A stretch of DNA of 21,101 nt, taken from Rikenella microfusus (lineage in GTDB: Bacteria; Bacteroidota; Bacteroidia; Bacteroidales; SZUA-534). Positions 1 to 7,593 of this stretch are shown in pieces; position 1 is the stretch's first letter; every line of letters begins with the position of its first letter. The notes beneath the pieces were generated by a model. That model had not been told where the DNA came from, did no database searches, and worked only from the letters and a program-made list of their open reading frames with translations. Made by a program: the position numbers and the translations under genes. The DNA lies in assembly GCA_020719105.1 (NCBI GenBank), contig DYQV01000009.1, positions 1-21,101 of the forward strand. The letters are read 5' to 3'.

Positions 1-63
1 CATCGCACATTCACACCTTTCGCTGTGCTCAGGTATGAATAAAGCGGGCTAAATATTGACGTT

Positions 64-870
64 ATGAGCAATCTTAAAGGCAAAACAATTCTAATAACAG
101 GAGGAGCTTCAGGAATTGGTTATTTAATGGCAAAAGCTGCTATTAAAAAAGGTGCTACAACCATGATTATTTGGGATGTCAATAACGAAAATCGAACCAA
201 AGTAGTGGATGAATTAAAAGGAATTTGCCCAAATACTTTTGGCTTTCAAGTTGATGTTTCTGATTTGGAACAGGTTAAAAGCAGTGCTCAGAAAGTTAAA
301 ACCGATGTTGGTAAGGTTGATGTGCTCATAAATAATGCGGGTGTGGTAGTTGGCAAGTACTTTCATGAACACACCCATCATGATATCGACTTCACGATGA
401 GCATCAACACCAATGCCCTTATGCACATTGCGTTGGAATTTTTACCCGGAATGATAGAAGCAAATCAGGGACATGTTGTGAATATTTCATCGGCAGCCGG
501 AATGGTGGCAAATCCTCAAATGTCGGTTTATTGCGCCAGTAAATGGGCAGTCATCGGCTGGAGCGATTCCATCCGTTTGGAGATGCTCAAATTGAAAAAG
601 AATATTCACGTAACTACCGTTACCCCTTATTACATAAATACAGGAATGTTTGCCGGAGTAAAAAGCATCATACCCATACAAAAACCGGAAAAAGCAGTGG
701 CTAAAATCATGAGAGGAATTGAAAAGAATGGTACTTTTGTAAGGATGCCACTCATTGTTTATTCACTGCCCTTGGTAAAAGGCTTGCTGCCACTTAGGTG
801 GTTCGATTGGGTGGTAGGAAGTGTTTTGGGTGTTTATAAAACAATGGATCATTTTAAAGGAAGAAACTAA
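64..870 (+). CDS. Short-chain dehydrogenase/reductase (SDR)
   Basis: This is a 268-residue classical SDR, an NAD(P)-dependent oxidoreductase with a Rossmann fold. Visible motifs are the cofactor loop TGGASGIG (residues 12-19), NNAG (90-93) and the catalytic set Ser143, Tyr156 and Lys160 in the S..YCASK arrangement. The 13-residue Ser-Tyr spacing is normal for the family. The C-terminal 50 residues are hydrophobic and aromatic (around LIVYSLPLVKGLLPLRWF), which suggests a lipid-like substrate or membrane association, as in the retinol/steroid/17-beta-HSD11-like SDRs; this is inference. The stop codon is followed at once by the ATG of the dihydrouridine synthase gene, so the two are probably co-transcribed. 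The substrate cannot be assigned. The 63 bases upstream show no clear promoter. Confidence 0.93.
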   Translation: MSNLKGKTILITGGASGIGYLMAKAAIKKGATTMIIWDVNNENRTKVVDELKGICPNTFGFQVDVSDLEQVKSSAQKVKTDVGKVDVLINNAGVVVGKYFHEHTHHDIDFTMSINTNALMHIALEFLPGMIEANQGHVVNISSAAGMVANPQMSVYCASKWAVIGWSDSIRLEMLKLKKNIHVTTVTPYYINTGMFAGVKSIIPIQKPEKAVAKIMRGIEKNGTFVRMPLIVYSLPLVKGLLPLRWFDWVVGSVLGVYKTMDHFKGRN

Positions 871-1824
871 ATGAAAATTTCACTGGCCCCGCTACAGGGT
901 CTCACAGAATTCCCTTTCCGCAATGCAATGCACGAATTAATTGGGGGCCCCGACCAATACTACACTCCCTTTTTGCGTCTTGAAAACGATGGAACTCTCA
1001 AAAATAAGTACCTTAAAGACCTGCATCCAGACTATAATAAGGATGTTCCATTAATTCCGCAGATTTTGGTAAATAATTCCACTGACTTTTTGTTTTTGGC
1101 AAAAATAATTGAGGATTTTGGTTATTCAGAACTGAATTGGAATTTGGGATGCCCGTTTCCAATGGTTGCTAAACGGAAATTGGGCTCCGGTTTGATTCCT
1201 TATCCACAGGAAATAAAACAACTATTAGAAAACGCCCTGCCAAAAACAAGGTTACAGGTTTCAATCAAAATACGGGCGGGTTATCTTGAACCCGATGAAA
1301 TATTTTCGGTTCTTGAAGCGTTGGAACCATTGCCGGTAAAGGAAATTGTTCTTCATCCACGGATTGGAAAACAAATGTACCATGGAACGGCAGATGCTAC
1401 TATTTATGAGGAGGCTCTAAAAAAGACTTCGCATATATTAGGCTATAACGGTGATATTGATTCCATAGCATCGCATCAAGCGCTTTACAGCCGATTCCCG
1501 GATTGTCGCCATTGGATGATTGGACGCGCTATGGTAGGCAACCCGTTTTTGGCTGCTGAAATAAAAGCAAACCAATTAATGGATACCGGAAAAAAACGAA
1601 AATTATTTGAAGTGTTCCACGAAACATTGCTTACTCATTATCGAAAAGTTTTGGAAGGTGACGGCCATTTACACACCAAAATGATTCATTTTTGGGAGTA
1701 TTTTGCCAACCTTTTTGAGGACTCACATAAAGTATATAAACCCATAAAAAAAAGTAAAAATTTTAATGCTTGTCATGCTGCCATGTATTATGCTATCAGG
1801 AATGAACCTCTGAAAAGTGAGTGA
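871..1824 (+). CDS. tRNA-dihydrouridine synthase (Dus family)
   Basis: This 317-residue FMN-dependent flavoenzyme would reduce uridines in the tRNA D-loop to dihydrouridine using NADPH. Dus hallmarks are the N-terminal APLQGLTEFPFR flavin-binding segment, the active-site loop NLGCPFP with catalytic Cys94, the strand KIRAGY, the LHPR segment, the YNGDI strand and the late IGRAMVGNPFL phosphate-binding motif. Length fits the DusA/B/C range, but the subfamily and the target uridine cannot be set by eye. The ATG directly follows the SDR stop with no spacer, which indicates translational coupling. The gene is followed by a 69-base gap before the next gene on the same strand. Confidence 0.93.
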   Translation: MKISLAPLQGLTEFPFRNAMHELIGGPDQYYTPFLRLENDGTLKNKYLKDLHPDYNKDVPLIPQILVNNSTDFLFLAKIIEDFGYSELNWNLGCPFPMVAKRKLGSGLIPYPQEIKQLLENALPKTRLQVSIKIRAGYLEPDEIFSVLEALEPLPVKEIVLHPRIGKQMYHGTADATIYEEALKKTSHILGYNGDIDSIASHQALYSRFPDCRHWMIGRAMVGNPFLAAEIKANQLMDTGKKRKLFEVFHETLLTHYRKVLEGDGHLHTKMIHFWEYFANLFEDSHKVYKPIKKSKNFNACHAAMYYAIRNEPLKSE

Positions 1825-1893
1825 TTCAATAAGTAATTATCGCATAAATAAAGCAACATTTTTTACATTACTTTTAGCCAACCAAAGCGTTTT

Positions 1894-2385
1894 ATGAAAA
1901 GAATTTTAATTTCCTTACTCCTTGTTTTAGGAATATTTTTAACAAAAACCAGTGCGCAATTTGCATCGGATACCATATCGTATAGCGAAACATTGAACGG
2001 CTTTAAATTTAGCTACTTAAACCAATCCATAAGTTCCAAGGAGGTTTCTTCTCTTATCGAAAATAATCCGGATGCTTATGATGCTTTTGAATCGGGCCGC
2101 GAAGCAAAAGTTTTTGGATATGTGTTTTTCACAGTCGGAAGCTCACTTATATTATATCCATTCATCACTTCAATAATGGGAAAAGAAACGAATTGGGGAT
2201 TTACTATTGCCGGAATGGGTTTTGTGGGGTTATCAATTCCTATTTTTAACAACTACCACAAAAAGACAAAACAAGCCTTGGAGCTATACAACAGCAGTTT
2301 AAGCACACCCACAGGTTCATTGCTTAATAAGTCATTAAATTTAGGATTTACTGATTCCGGCTTGGGATTATCGTATCGCTTCTGA
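1894..2385 (+). CDS. Small exported/envelope protein of unknown function
   Basis: This 163-residue protein has a clear N-terminal signal peptide (MKRILISLLLVLGIF... ending TSA-Q, residues 1-21). Two further hydrophobic stretches at about residues 73-94 and 101-118 look like membrane segments separated by a short polar turn. A basic, amphipathic part follows (about 120-135). The last residues, LNLGFTDSGLGLSYRF, alternate and end in Phe, as in many Bacteroidota outer-membrane strands, but the protein is too short to be a full barrel. I do not recognise a named family. It follows the Dus gene on the same strand and may have its own weak promoter (TACTTTTA at 1869-1876 resembles a Bacteroidota -7 element with one mismatch). 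Confidence 0.75.
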   Translation: MKRILISLLLVLGIFLTKTSAQFASDTISYSETLNGFKFSYLNQSISSKEVSSLIENNPDAYDAFESGREAKVFGYVFFTVGSSLILYPFITSIMGKETNWGFTIAGMGFVGLSIPIFNNYHKKTKQALELYNSSLSTPTGSLLNKSLNLGFTDSGLGLSYRF

Positions 2386-2403
2386 GGAACACTGTCTTAT
2401 AAG

Positions 2404-2532
2404 TTATAACAGTTCGATATAAGCAAAAGGGATATTTTTTTCTCTGTACTTTATAACTGCTGCTAAAAAAGAACCAACTAAGCAGAGCAATGTCACGAAC
2501 AATTTGAGTTTTTTTAATCCTGAACTAAGCAT
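2404..2532 (-). CDS. Possible 42-residue single-pass membrane peptide
   Basis: An ATG at 2530-2532 on the minus strand opens a 42-codon frame ending at a TAA at 2404-2406. The peptide begins MLSSGLKKLK, continues with a hydrophobic segment (about residues 11-27, LFVTLLCLVGSFLAAVI), then a charged KYREK stretch and the tail IPFAYIELL. A basic lead, one membrane helix and a charged tail are a typical small membrane protein layout, and the remaining frames here are heavily stopped. It is convergent with the exported protein ending at 2385. No Shine-Dalgarno sequence or exact promoter element is seen, so it could also be a remnant of a larger gene. Confidence 0.4.
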   Translation of the reverse strand: MLSSGLKKLKLFVTLLCLVGSFLAAVIKYREKNIPFAYIELL

Positions 2533-2738
2533 TCAAATTTGATAAGCATATTTACTATTTCCTGTTTTTAAGGTTTATTACCCTTTATAACTTAATGGGT
2601 GCGGTGGGCATGCGAAATTTGGTGTGGAATTTGGATAATTCTTGAATAGTAGTCATATTATTTGGATAACAATAGTGGCTCTTTATCACGAAAGATGCAT
2701 CGGAGAAACAATAGAATTATCTAAATTCGGATATTTCG

Positions 2739-2773
2739 CTTGACTTTTGGTCCTTTTGGTCAAGCAAAAGGAC
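2739..2773. repeat. Nested alternative hairpins, probable dispersed Bacteroidota repeat
   Basis: GTCCTTTTG (2750-2758) and CAAAAGGAC (2765-2773) form a perfect 9-bp stem around the 6-base loop GTCAAG. That loop is itself the perfect complement of CTTGAC at 2739-2744. The two pairings overlap and cannot form together. Sequences of this type (a CTTTTGGTCC...CAAAAGGAC core) recur in many Bacteroidota intergenic regions as far as I recall; that part is knowledge, not seen here. No T-tract follows on either strand, so a simple intrinsic terminator is unlikely. Confidence 0.6.
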
Positions 2774-2803
2774 AGAAATTATAAAATTAATGGTGTTTTT
2801 CTG

Positions 2804-2847
2804 GTTCGACTAACTATTTTACTTAAAGTTAATCTGTTGGGTCGAAC
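2804..2847. repeat. Inverted repeat beyond the pyrF stop
   Basis: GTTCGAC (2804-2810) pairs with GTCGAAC (2841-2847). Just inside, TAACT (2811-2815) can pair with AGTTA (about 2827-2831), leaving an asymmetric internal bulge on one side. It lies directly after pyrF (which ends at 2853 on the minus strand), so it may stabilise or process the 3' end of the operon transcript. No T-run follows on the minus strand. Confidence 0.45.
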
Positions 2848-2852
2848 TCACG

Positions 2853-3668
2853 CTATAAATACCGTTGGAGGAGTACATCCATTTCATCCCTCACCTCCTT
2901 GGCCTTTTCGCCTGCTATTTTAGCAAATAACTCCGTGTTATTGGCATAAATAATGGCGCGCGAGGAATTAACAATAAGTCCGCATTGAGTGTTCATTCCA
3001 TATTTTGCCACTTCTTCCAGGCTTCCTCCCTGTGCTCCTACTCCCGGAACCAATAAAAAATTAGCGGGAGCTATTGCCCGTATTTCCTGCAACATGGCGG
3101 ACTGAGTTGCCCCAACCACATACATCAATTCATCGGGGGTTGCCCATTGCTGCGATTTTTTTATTACTTGCTGGTAAATGGGCGGATTATCAAGGAATTG
3201 AAAATCAGCCGCCCCTTTATTTGAAGTTAATCCCAGCAATATGACCCATTTTTTATTATAACCCAAAAATGGGGTTACTGAATCTTCACCCATATAGGGA
3301 GCTACAGTAATTGCGTCAAAATTCAGGTTTTCAAAAAATGCTTTGGCATACATTTTCGAAGTATTGCCTATATCCCCTCTTTTTGCGTCGGCAATTAAAA
3401 ACTGGTTTGGATACGTGGAGCGGATGTATTGAACCGTTTTTTCAAGACTTTGCCATCCTTTTAATCCATAAGCTTCGTAAAAAGCCAAATTAGGTTTGTA
3501 GGCAATGGCGTATTCTTGCGTGGCATCAACCACTTGTTTGTTGAATTCAAACAGTGGGTCTTCCAAAGTAAGCAGGTGCTTGGGAATTTTGTCCAGTTCG
3601 GTATCAAGTCCCACACACAAAAAGCTTCGTTTGGCAATTATTTGTTCAAAGAGTTGATTGCGGTTCAT
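2853..3668 (-). CDS. pyrF: Orotidine 5'-phosphate decarboxylase
   Basis: The enzyme catalyses the last step of de novo UMP synthesis, decarboxylating OMP. The 271-residue length and the motif LIADAKRGDIGNT (catalytic Lys96, with Asp94 and Asp99) mark the longer subfamily 2 of the family (about 270 residues) rather than the short E. coli-like form. Other supporting stretches are FLCVGLDTELDKIP (nucleotide-site strand 1), KPNLAFYEAYG, VAPYMGEDSVTPFL and LVPGVGAQGG (phosphate-binding region). It is the third gene after purM and prfA on the same strand, 48 bases beyond the prfA stop, so it is probably in one operon. Confidence 0.96.
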   Translation of the reverse strand: MNRNQLFEQIIAKRSFLCVGLDTELDKIPKHLLTLEDPLFEFNKQVVDATQEYAIAYKPNLAFYEAYGLKGWQSLEKTVQYIRSTYPNQFLIADAKRGDIGNTSKMYAKAFFENLNFDAITVAPYMGEDSVTPFLGYNKKWVILLGLTSNKGAADFQFLDNPPIYQQVIKKSQQWATPDELMYVVGATQSAMLQEIRAIAPANFLLVPGVGAQGGSLEEVAKYGMNTQCGLIVNSSRAIIYANNTELFAKIAGEKAKEVRDEMDVLLQRYL

Positions 3669-3716
3669 TCAATTAATCGTTTCTAAGTTTTAGAACTTTA
3701 TAAGAATCATTATTAA

Positions 3717-4802
3717 TCAAATCTCAGCTTCTTTCAATCGTTCGGCATTTTCAGCAAATTGCAGCTTGTCAATAACCTCAAAAATATCGCCGTTAATAAA
3801 GGCTTGCAAATTATACATGGTATAGTTAATCCGGTGATCGGTAACCCTCCCCTGTGCCCAATTGTAAGTTCGTATTTTGGCGGAACGGTCGCCGGTTGAT
3901 ACCATGGTTTTCCGTTTTGAAGAAATTTTATCAATATATTTTTGATACTCCAGATTGTACAATCGGGTTCTCAATTCCTTCATGGCTTTGTCGAGGTTCT
4001 TAATCTGTGATTTTTGATCCTGACAAGTAACTACAATTCCTGAAGGGATATGCGTAAGCCTAACAGCGGAATAGGTAGTATTTACCGATTGACCACCGGG
4101 ACCCGATGAGCAGTAGGTATCTTTCCGGATATCGCTGTCGTTTAGTTCTATCTCAAATTCATCGGCTTCAGGTAAAACTGCAACGGTAGCTGCTGAAGTA
4201 TGAACGCGGCCTTGGGTTTCGGTTTGCGGAACCCGTTGTACACGGTGAACTCCCGATTCATATTTTAAAACGCCATATACCTTGTTTCCTGATACATTAA
4301 CCACAATCTCCTTGTATCCTCCCGAAGTACCTTCGCTGATATTGGTAACTTCCATTTTCCAACCTTTCTGCTCGCAGAATTTGGTGTACATACGAAATAA
4401 ATCGCCGGCAAAAAGGCTGGCTTCATCGCCTCCGGTACCAGCCCGAATCTCAAGTATAGCATTTTTATCGTCTTCCGGATCGGCTGGAATCAACATTAGC
4501 TTTATTGCCTCTTCCATCGGAACCACCTGACTTTCCAATTCCTCCAGTTCAATTTTTGCCATCTCTCGCATTTCTTCATCCCGTTCCTGATTCAACATTT
4601 CGAGCGTACTGTTGATATTGCTTAACACATTGCCATAGCTTTTGTGGGCTTCCATTAATGGAACCAGATTTTTGTATTCTTTATTTAATTTAATAAAACG
4701 AGGCACATCAGCCATTACTGCAGGGTCGGTAATTTGCTGTGCTATTTCTTCAAAACGCAGCCTGACTCCTTCCAGTCGGTCCATTATCATTGCATCTGCC
4801 AT
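3717..4802 (-). CDS. prfA: Peptide chain release factor 1 (RF1)
   Basis: RF1 recognises UAA/UAG in the ribosomal A site and triggers release of the peptide. The 361-residue protein is full length: N-terminal helical domain 1, the GTGGDEA segment (122-128), the codon-recognition loop at 192-194 and the universal GGQ at 236-238 within SSGPGGQSVNTTYSAVR. The stop-codon loop reads PQT, keeping the outer Pro and Thr of the RF1 P-x-T tripeptide with Gln in the variable middle position. The absence of an SPF tripeptide separates it from RF2. An AGGAG at about 4811-4815 is one of the few good ribosome-binding sites in the window and supports the start at 4802. It lies 26 bases after purM. Confidence 0.97.
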   Translation of the reverse strand: MADAMIMDRLEGVRLRFEEIAQQITDPAVMADVPRFIKLNKEYKNLVPLMEAHKSYGNVLSNINSTLEMLNQERDEEMREMAKIELEELESQVVPMEEAIKLMLIPADPEDDKNAILEIRAGTGGDEASLFAGDLFRMYTKFCEQKGWKMEVTNISEGTSGGYKEIVVNVSGNKVYGVLKYESGVHRVQRVPQTETQGRVHTSAATVAVLPEADEFEIELNDSDIRKDTYCSSGPGGQSVNTTYSAVRLTHIPSGIVVTCQDQKSQIKNLDKAMKELRTRLYNLEYQKYIDKISSKRKTMVSTGDRSAKIRTYNWAQGRVTDHRINYTMYNLQAFINGDIFEVIDKLQFAENAERLKEAEI

Positions 4803-4828
4803 AAATTATATCTCCTTTGATTGGAAAA

Positions 4829-6004
4829 TTAATATTTGTATGTTCCAAATTCACTGTTAATAGTGAGTTTGTTTTTTGAAGAAGGGGTTACCCTTCCAAT
4901 TATTTTTGCTTCAATAGAAAAGCCGGCTGCTATTTCAATTATTGAGCCAGCTTCGCTTTCAGGTACATAAAATTCAAACCGGTGACCCATATTGAATACC
5001 TTGTACATCTCTTTCCAGTGGGTTCCTGATTCTTGTTGAATGATACGAAACAGGGGTGGCGCCTCAAATAAATTGTCTTTTATTATGTGCACCTTATCAA
5101 CAAAATTCATCACCTTGGTTTGGGCTCCCCCCGAACAATGTATCATGCCGTGAATGGCGTTGAAATTAGTAGCCAATGCTTTTGCAACTACCGGGGCGTA
5201 AGTACGGGTTGCCGATAACACCAATTGTCCGGCATCAATTCCCAAATCGGCAATTTTGTCGGTAAGCGAATAATTGCCAGAATAGACCAAATCGCTTGGA
5301 ATTTCATTGTCAAAACTTTCCGGGTATTTAGTGGCCAAATAATTATTAAAAACATCGTGCCGGGCCGATGTTAATCCATTACTTCCCATGCCCCCATTGT
5401 ATTTTTGCTCATAGCTGGCAGTTCCAAACGATGCCAATCCTACAATTACATCACCCGGGGCAATTTTAGTGTTGTCAATTATTTGTGAACGTTTGGCGCG
5501 GGCTGTTACCGTGGAATCAACTATAATGGTTCGCACCAAATCACCTACATCGGCTGTTTCGCCTCCGGTAAAAACAACATTCAAACCCAATTTGCGGAGT
5601 TCCTCCAAAACTTCTTCGGTTCCATTTATAATGGCCGAAATTACTTCGCCGGGAATTAATCGTTTGTTGCGACCAATGGTGGAACTTACTAAAATATTGT
5701 TATACACACCCACACACAACAAATCGTCAATATTCATTATAACGGCATCTTGTGCAATACCTTTCCAAACCGATAAATCGCCGGTCTCTTTCCAGTACAT
5801 GTAGGCTAAGGAGCTTTTAGTTCCGGCGCCATCGGCATGCATAATGTTGCAATACTCCGGATCGTTTCCAAGGTAATCGGGTATCACTTTACAAAAAGCA
5901 TTCGGAAAAATTCCTTTGTCTAAATTTTTTATTGCCTGATGAACATCTTCTTTCGAAGCTGATACCCCTCGGGAATCGTATCTGGAATTGTTACTCTTAA
6001 TCAT
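4829..6004 (-). CDS. purM: Phosphoribosylformylglycinamidine cyclo-ligase (AIR synthetase)
   Basis: PurM closes the imidazole ring, converting FGAM and ATP to AIR in purine synthesis. It is recognised by HADGAGTK (about residues 57-63 of the 391-residue form), DAVIMNIDDLLCVG, the FTGGETADVGD segment and IVGLASFG, with the C-terminal domain carrying HCSGGAQTKVM and MGHRFEF. The frame stays open to 6097, but I choose the ATG at 6004 because the MIKSNNSRYDSRGV start matches the family and the 31 extra residues (rich in Leu, Arg and Lys) do not. At 391 residues it is longer than the roughly 345 of E. coli PurM, consistent as I recall with the Bacteroidota form. It is the first gene of the purM-prfA-pyrF unit. 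Confidence 0.95.
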   Translation of the reverse strand: MIKSNNSRYDSRGVSASKEDVHQAIKNLDKGIFPNAFCKVIPDYLGNDPEYCNIMHADGAGTKSSLAYMYWKETGDLSVWKGIAQDAVIMNIDDLLCVGVYNNILVSSTIGRNKRLIPGEVISAIINGTEEVLEELRKLGLNVVFTGGETADVGDLVRTIIVDSTVTARAKRSQIIDNTKIAPGDVIVGLASFGTASYEQKYNGGMGSNGLTSARHDVFNNYLATKYPESFDNEIPSDLVYSGNYSLTDKIADLGIDAGQLVLSATRTYAPVVAKALATNFNAIHGMIHCSGGAQTKVMNFVDKVHIIKDNLFEAPPLFRIIQQESGTHWKEMYKVFNMGHRFEFYVPESEAGSIIEIAAGFSIEAKIIGRVTPSSKNKLTINSEFGTYKY

Positions 6005-6065
6005 CTGATAAACAATATAAACACCCTTAACCTTGATTCGGTGCAATTTAGGGCGCAAAAATAGA

Positions 6066-6095
6066 CAAATTAAGCTGTTTAAATCCAAATTAAGC
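6066..6095. promoter_or_regulatory. Tandem 10-bp direct repeat upstream of purM
   Basis: CAAATTAAGC occurs at 6066-6075 and again at 6086-6095, exactly 20 bp apart (about two helical turns). Read on the minus strand, toward purM, each copy is GCTTAATTTG, which contains TTAATTTG, one mismatch from the Bacteroidota -7 element TAnnTTTG. The pair could be an operator for a purine-responsive regulator, overlapping promoters, or chance in AT-rich DNA. Confidence 0.4.
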
Positions 6096-6112
6096 ATTAA
6101 AAAAATGCTTAA
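6090..6112. repeat. Perfect hairpin in purM leader
   Basis: TTAAGCATT (6090-6098) and AATGCTTAA (6104-6112) form a 9-bp perfect stem with a 5-base A loop. It overlaps the second direct repeat at 6086-6095. It could be a protein-binding site or a leader hairpin; no T-tract follows on the minus strand. Confidence 0.5.
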
Positions 6113-6132
6113 ACGACCAAGAATTTGTAATT

Positions 6133-6153
6133 AACCATTTTTTCAAAATGGTT
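6133..6153. repeat. Perfect hairpin between tpx terminator and purM
   Basis: AACCATTTT (6133-6141) and AAAATGGTT (6145-6153) form a 9-bp stem with a 3-base loop. It lies between the tpx terminator and the purM upstream repeats. Its role is unknown. Confidence 0.5.
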
Positions 6154-6230
6154 CAAACAATTTCTAGGTCGGGATTACCCTTATAAAATCGGTAGTTCAG
6201 GTTTTAAACCTTTCTATCGATTAATTCGGG

Positions 6231-6270
6231 TTAAAAAGAAAAAAGAGAATCGCCAAAGGAAATTCTCTTT
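6231..6270 (-). terminator. Intrinsic terminator of tpx
   Basis: On the minus strand, about 20 bases after the tpx stop, AAAGAGAAT and ATTCTCTTT (plus-strand 6262-6270 and 6242-6250) form a 9-bp stem with an 11-base loop, directly followed by a run of T broken by a single C. This is a standard intrinsic terminator and separates tpx from purM transcription. Confidence 0.8.
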
Positions 6271-6289
6271 ATTAAAACAAGATTTGCTG

Positions 6290-6790
6290 TTATTTCAATG
6301 CTTTCAATGCAGCATCGTAATTGGGTTCATTAACAATTTCGGGTACTTGTTCGGTATAAATTACTTTGCCATTTTCGTCAATAACCACTACTGCTCTTGA
6401 ATGCAGATGGGCCAATGGACCGGATATAATTTCCAATTCATAATCTTTACCAAACTTACCGGTTCCAAAATCCGACAAAGTTTCTACATTACTTAGCCCT
6501 TCAGCTCCGCAAAACCGGGCCTGAGCAAAAGGTAAATCCCGTGAAATGCAAAGAACTTTTGTGTTTTCAAGAGTGGCTGCTTCCTTATTAAACCGACGAA
6601 CAGAAGCGGCGCAAGTTCCTGTATCCAAGCTGGGGAAAATATTCAGCACAAGTTTTTTCCCTTTATAATCGTTTAACGATACGTTGGAAAGATCACTTTT
6701 AACCAACGCAAAATCTTTCGCCGGTGTTCCCACTTTAGGCAAAATACCAAGGGTTTGTATGGTATTTCCTTTTAATGAAATGGTTGCCAT
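6290..6790 (-). CDS. tpx: Thiol peroxidase (atypical 2-Cys peroxiredoxin Tpx)
   Basis: Tpx reduces hydrogen peroxide and alkyl hydroperoxides with electrons from thioredoxin. The 166-residue length equals the family norm. The peroxidatic Cys60 lies in PSLDTGTCAASVR with Thr57 before it, and the resolving Cys94 lies in RFCGAEGL, the Tpx-specific pairing of E. coli Cys61/Cys95. The SRDLPFAQ and SGPLAHLHSRAVVVIDENGKV segments are also typical. It is a single-gene unit with its own terminator. The 5' region is AT-rich and I see no exact -7 promoter match. Confidence 0.96.
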   Translation of the reverse strand: MATISLKGNTIQTLGILPKVGTPAKDFALVKSDLSNVSLNDYKGKKLVLNIFPSLDTGTCAASVRRFNKEAATLENTKVLCISRDLPFAQARFCGAEGLSNVETLSDFGTGKFGKDYELEIISGPLAHLHSRAVVVIDENGKVIYTEQVPEIVNEPNYDAALKALK

Positions 6791-7098
6791 TTTTTTATGT
6801 TTAAAATTAATAATAATTATATTCTTGTTAATAAACGCACCAAAGCAAAAGTTGTTTTTTAATAGCAGTGAAAAAGTATATTATTGCTGGTTTTTAATTG
6901 TTTCAACGAATAGAAGTGCCAATAGATAGTAGAATGGTACCCTACTTTTCTTTATTTTATTTATTGGTCATTTGGTTGACCTAGTTTTTTATGTCAGTTA
7001 TCGGGCTAATGCAACAAAATACTATCTTTGCACATTAATTCTACTAATTACCTAGTTAGTTTTTAATAGCTTATTTTCTAATTTTTAATAATTGTTGA
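6791..7098. promoter_or_regulatory. Divergent intergenic region, with promoter for the FKBP-like gene
   Basis: The 308-base spacer separates tpx (minus) and the FKBP-like lipoprotein gene (plus). TATCTTTG at 7023-7030, followed by CA, is an exact match to the Bacteroidota -7 consensus TAnnTTTG. A GTTA at 6997-7000, about 22 bases upstream, could serve as a poor -33 element. Transcription would start near 7037 and leave a leader of about 60 bases. No other gene is seen in the spacer. Confidence 0.6.
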
Positions 7099-7527
7099 AT
7101 GAAAAAACTTCTTTGGATTTGTCTATTTCCAGTCTTACTTTATAGTTGTGAAGAGGATGTGCCTCAATCGGAAATCGATGATAAAATAATTATGGATTAT
7201 TTAATCAGTACCCATCTTGATACCATAGCTATTAAGCACAGTTCTGGTTTGTACTATACCATTGACAGAAAAGGAACTGGCGAATACATTGGTAGCCGCA
7301 CTAAAGTAAAAGTGTATTACAGAGGCTATTTTGCCGATAGTACCCTTTTTGATGAAAGCGGTGGTACTCCGGTAACTTTTTCTCTTTCAGGTTTATATAC
7401 TGGTTGGCAAATTGGAATTCCTTTATTTGATAAAGGCTCTAAAGGTAAATTGTTCCTGCCATCAGATTTAGCATCAAGAGATGGGCGAGTCCGTATTTTT
7501 GAAATCGACGTCTTAAATTTTTACTAA
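7099..7527 (+). CDS. FKBP-like lipoprotein with shortened C-terminal flap
   Basis: This 142-residue protein has a lipoprotein signal (MKKLLWICLFPVLLYSC, lipobox LLYSC, Cys17). The mature part resembles an FKBP-type peptidyl-prolyl isomerase: VKVYYRGYFADSTLFDES corresponds to the FKBP strand with the Phe-Asp pair, then VTFSL, then GWQIGIPLFDKGSKGKLFLPSDLA with the conserved Trp. In standard FKBPs the next part is a loop beginning with a Tyr and ending in an IPP-type motif before the last strand; here LASRDGRVRIFEIDVL runs straight on. The loss of that flap and Tyr makes isomerase activity doubtful, so a binding or chaperone role in the envelope is an alternative. It has its own promoter and a shared terminator. 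Confidence 0.82.
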   Translation: MKKLLWICLFPVLLYSCEEDVPQSEIDDKIIMDYLISTHLDTIAIKHSSGLYYTIDRKGTGEYIGSRTKVKVYYRGYFADSTLFDESGGTPVTFSLSGLYTGWQIGIPLFDKGSKGKLFLPSDLASRDGRVRIFEIDVLNFY

Positions 7528-7540
7528 CCACTTTTACAAA

Positions 7541-7580
7541 AATAGAGCGTATTTGAAAAACAAATACGCTCTATTTTTTA
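7541..7580. terminator. Bidirectional intrinsic terminator
   Basis: AATAGAGCGTATTTG (7541-7555) and CAAATACGCTCTATT (7561-7575) form a perfect 15-bp stem with an A5 loop. Runs of T follow on both strands. It lies between two converging genes (stops at 7527 and 7594), so it most likely ends both transcripts. Confidence 0.93.
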
Positions 7581-7593
7581 TAATTACCGGTTC

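Larger units (their letters stand above)
2386..2852. other. Gene-poor spacer rich in inverted repeats
   Basis: This 467-base spacer lies between two converging transcription units. Apart from the 42-codon frame at 2404-2532 I see no coding signal. Its right half holds two separate inverted-repeat structures, listed individually (2739-2773 and 2804-2847). No tRNA or known riboswitch was recognised. Confidence 0.6.

Noticed and set aside
3717..4802. PQT instead of PAT or PVT in the RF1 stop-codon loop
   Set aside because: Only the variable middle residue differs; the outer Pro and Thr are kept, so changed codon recognition is not supported.
6005..6097. In-frame N-terminal extension of purM
   Set aside because: The extra 31 residues do not look like PurM, and the ATG at 6004 gives the expected family start. 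This DNA also holds repeats that suggest a regulatory role.
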